Source: Schaedlerella sp. | GTDB lineage: Bacteria; Bacillota; Clostridia; Lachnospirales; Lachnospiraceae | Direction of reading: 5' to 3' | Assembly: GCA_020024595.1 (NCBI GenBank) | Contig: JAHHTO010000001.1 | Coordinates: 1 to 64,000, forward strand | Length of the DNA stretch: 64,000 nt | Shown here: positions 62,249 to 64,000 of the stretch, in pieces | Layout: each line of letters begins with the position of its first letter | Numbering within the stretch: the stretch's first letter is position 1 | Notes under the pieces: model-generated | What the model saw: the letters and a program-made list of their open reading frames with translations, nothing else | Told to the model about the DNA's origin: nothing | Databases searched by the model: none | Position numbers and translations under genes: made by a program

Positions 62249-62734
62249 TTACAGAGAACGGCTGATATCCAACACTTTGTATTGAATGACACCTGCCTGA
62301 GTCTCTACGTCTACTACATCACCAACTTTTTTGCCCATCAATGCCTGTCCTACCGGTGACTCGTTAGAAATCTTTCCTTCCAGACTATTTGCCTCTGTAG
62401 AACCAACAATCTTGAAGTCCATCTCTTCATCAAATGTGACATCAAAGACCTTAATCGTACATCCGACATTGATCTTATCCAAGTCTACTTCATCTTCTAC
62501 TACCACTTCAGCGTTCTTCAGAATCCCTTCCAGTTCTTCGATTCTTGCTTCAATATCGCGCTGCTCATCCTTTGCAGCATCATATTCAGCATTCTCAGAC
62601 AAATCCCCTTGCTCTCTCGCTTCTTTGATTTTGCCTGCTACTTCCTTTCGCTTGACTACTTTCAGATTCTCTAACTCATCTTCCAACGCTTTTAGTCCAG
62701 CATAAGTAAGCAATCTTTTCTTTGCTTCTGCCAT
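62249..62734 (-). CDS. greA: Transcription elongation factor GreA
   Basis: 161 residues: an N-terminal coiled coil (REQGDLSENAEYDAAKDEQ, with the acidic tip residues D and E) and a C-terminal FKBP-like domain with S-P-V-G-Q-A-L-M-G-K. It rescues backtracked RNA polymerase. It is upstream of lysS and probably co-transcribed. Confidence 0.97.
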   Translation of the reverse strand: MAEAKKRLLTYAGLKALEDELENLKVVKRKEVAGKIKEAREQGDLSENAEYDAAKDEQRDIEARIEELEGILKNAEVVVEDEVDLDKINVGCTIKVFDVTFDEEMDFKIVGSTEANSLEGKISNESPVGQALMGKKVGDVVDVETQAGVIQYKVLDISRSL

Positions 62735-62829
62735 GGCAATACTTCCTCCCTTGCTATATTAAAAGTTCTTCTTAATATTTGTATATATTGTTTTTCTACT
62801 CTGTCTCAATTATATTTCGCAATTTTTAT

Positions 62830-62858
62830 ATTATACCTAATCCCTATAATACTGTCAA
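62830..62858 (-). promoter_or_regulatory. Promoter of greA-lysS inside the dusB 3' end
   Basis: Minus-strand TTGACA, 17 bases, TATAAT; the -35 half lies in the last codons of dusB. Confidence 0.78.
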
Positions 62859-63803
62859 GATTTTTTCCAGTTCTTCATAGCTTTCCACAGCATTTATCTG
62901 CTCCCTCAAACGAGCAGATCCATGCATCCCTTTCGTATACCACGCTACATGTTTTCTCATCTCACGGATTCCGCAAAATTCCCCCTTGTATTGTATCTGA
63001 AGTTGCGCATGTCGAAGCATTGTATCACGGATTTCATTTACAGATGGACGTGGCGGAATTTGTCCGGTTTGTTCATATGCGATCAATTCTGAAAAGATCC
63101 ATGGATTTCCCTGCGCACCTCTGGCAATCATCACGCCATCACACCCAGTCTGCTCCAGCATCGCAACGGCCTTTTCTCCAGAGGTCACATCTCCATTCCC
63201 AATCACCGGAATCGACACTGCTTTCTTTACTTTTCGAATGATTTCCCAGTCTGCTTTTCCCGAATAATACTGCTCCCTCGTTCTCCCATGAACCGCTACT
63301 GCAGCCGCCCCGGCTTCCTCAATAATTTTTGCAATTTCCACAGCATTGACATGCTCATCATCAAAACCTTTCCGTATTTTCACCGTTACAGGCTTTCCAA
63401 TCGCTTTCACAACTGCACGAACCAACTCATATACCAGCTTCGGTTCTTTCATCAATGCAGAACCCTCACCGTTTCTCACCACTTTCGGTACCGGACACCC
63501 CATATAGATATCTAAAAACGTAAATGGTCGTTCTTCAATTCGTTTTGCCATCTCACTGACAATTTTCGGATCCGATCCAAACAACTGCAGTGAAACAGGC
63601 ATTTCCTCGGGATGAATCTGAAGCAAACTCTCTGTATTTTTGTTGTGATATAAAATTCCCTTTGCACTGACCATTTCCATACAGATCAGACCCGCGCCCT
63701 GTTCCTTGCACAGCAAACGGAATGGCAGGTCTGTCACGCCTGCCATCGGTCCCAGAATGTATGCATTTTCAAGAAGTATATTTCCTATTTTTAACTGTTT
63801 CAT
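62844..63803 (-). CDS. dusB: tRNA-dihydrouridine synthase (DusB type)
   Basis: 319 residues. LGPMAGVTDLPFR, MGCPVPKVVRNGEGSALM (catalytic cysteine), HGRTREQYYSGKADW and GNGDVTSGEKA are present. It reduces uridines in tRNA with FMN and NADPH. It follows coaX by 15 bases. Confidence 0.95.
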   Translation of the reverse strand: MKQLKIGNILLENAYILGPMAGVTDLPFRLLCKEQGAGLICMEMVSAKGILYHNKNTESLLQIHPEEMPVSLQLFGSDPKIVSEMAKRIEERPFTFLDIYMGCPVPKVVRNGEGSALMKEPKLVYELVRAVVKAIGKPVTVKIRKGFDDEHVNAVEIAKIIEEAGAAAVAVHGRTREQYYSGKADWEIIRKVKKAVSIPVIGNGDVTSGEKAVAMLEQTGCDGVMIARGAQGNPWIFSELIAYEQTGQIPPRPSVNEIRDTMLRHAQLQIQYKGEFCGIREMRKHVAWYTKGMHGSARLREQINAVESYEELEKILTVL

Positions 63804-63818
63804 AATATCTATCCTGTT

Positions 63819-64000
63819 TTATTTTCGATTTTTAGAATAAATCAACCGAAGTCCGCTCAAGGTCAATTCCGGATCATACACATCAATACTGTTTGTTTCT
63901 GCAAAAATAATCCGTCCCAAGCCACCTGTTGCTACAACTTTTATATCATCATAACCAGCTTCTTCTTTGATTTTCCGTACAATATATTCCGTCTCTCCAA
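63819..64000 (-). CDS. coaX: Type III pantothenate kinase, 3' end (partial)
   Basis: The last 60 or so codons, ending [12 protein letters not shown] and [19 protein letters not shown]. The ATGGLG and DPxLTLxGL segments identify CoaX. It phosphorylates pantothenate, the first step of coenzyme A synthesis. The 5' part lies beyond the window. Confidence 0.9.
   Translation of the reverse strand, partial: GETEYIVRKIKEEAGYDDIKVVATGGLGRIIFAETNSIDVYDPELTLSGLRLIYSKNRK

Overview
The window looks like part of the chromosome of a low-to-moderate GC Clostridia of the Lachnospiraceae type. The pointers are the str and rpoBC ribosomal clusters, spoVG, a T-box-controlled short-form ProRS, paired GlgC/GlgD subunits, a membrane pyrophosphatase and a LysRS with a C-terminal tRNA-binding domain. 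I cannot name the species from sequence alone.

Region 1 (about 1-10,770) is the end of a Tn916-family integrative and conjugative element, read entirely on the minus strand. It carries two ArdA antirestriction proteins, an Orf19-like protein, a TcpD-like membrane protein with a DUF3789 partner, the MobT relaxase (Orf20 type), an oriT-like inverted repeat, the FtsK/TcpA-like coupling ATPase (Orf21 type), two DUF961 proteins (Orf22/Orf23 type) and a large thioester/VaFE-repeat surface adhesin broken by a single-base frameshift. Integrase and the Orf17-Orf13 type genes must lie beyond base 1. Three small cargo cassettes interrupt the transfer backbone. Each has its own promoter (TTGTGG or TTGTAG, 17 bases, TATAAT), a transcript start complementary to its own 3' end, and an almost identical hairpin terminator. 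The chromosomal side of the element appears to cut an N-acetylmuramoyl-L-alanine amidase gene after 13 codons.

Region 2 (10,880-18,830) is a lipoprotein gene followed by tuf, fusA, rpsG and rpsL (all minus strand), then proS under a T-box whose specifier reads CCG (proline). Region 3 (18,945-33,720) is housekeeping: a VOC protein, a YitT permease, telA-xpaC, an RluA-type pseudouridine synthase, spoVG, glgC-glgD (first pair), murC, a dnaD-helicase loader-prs operon preceded by DnaA-box-like repeats, and hppA. Region 4 (33,866-45,590) is the rpoBC cluster read leftward: rpmG-secE-nusG-rplK-rplA, then the L10 leader with rplJ-rplL, then rpoB-rpoC. Each block has a recognisable promoter or terminator.

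Region 5 (45,620-52,560) holds an AI-2E family permease, a second glgC-glgD pair, a uracil permease, a formate/nitrite-type channel and yaaA. Region 6 (52,560-59,990) is accessory: an HxlR regulator with palindromic operator candidates, a DMT exporter, and an 867-residue three-module redox enzyme (GltD-like flavoprotein, ferredoxin-type clusters and HdrB/D-type CCG domains) with codon use different from its neighbours. After these come a decayed methyltransferase, small unknown proteins, a lipoprotein and a DHFR-family protein. Region 7 (60,190-64,000) returns to core genes: lysS, greA, dusB and the 3' end of coaX.

The strongest candidates for something undescribed are the repeated promoter-to-terminator cargo cassettes in the conjugative element and the three-module redox enzyme with its HxlR/DMT neighbours.
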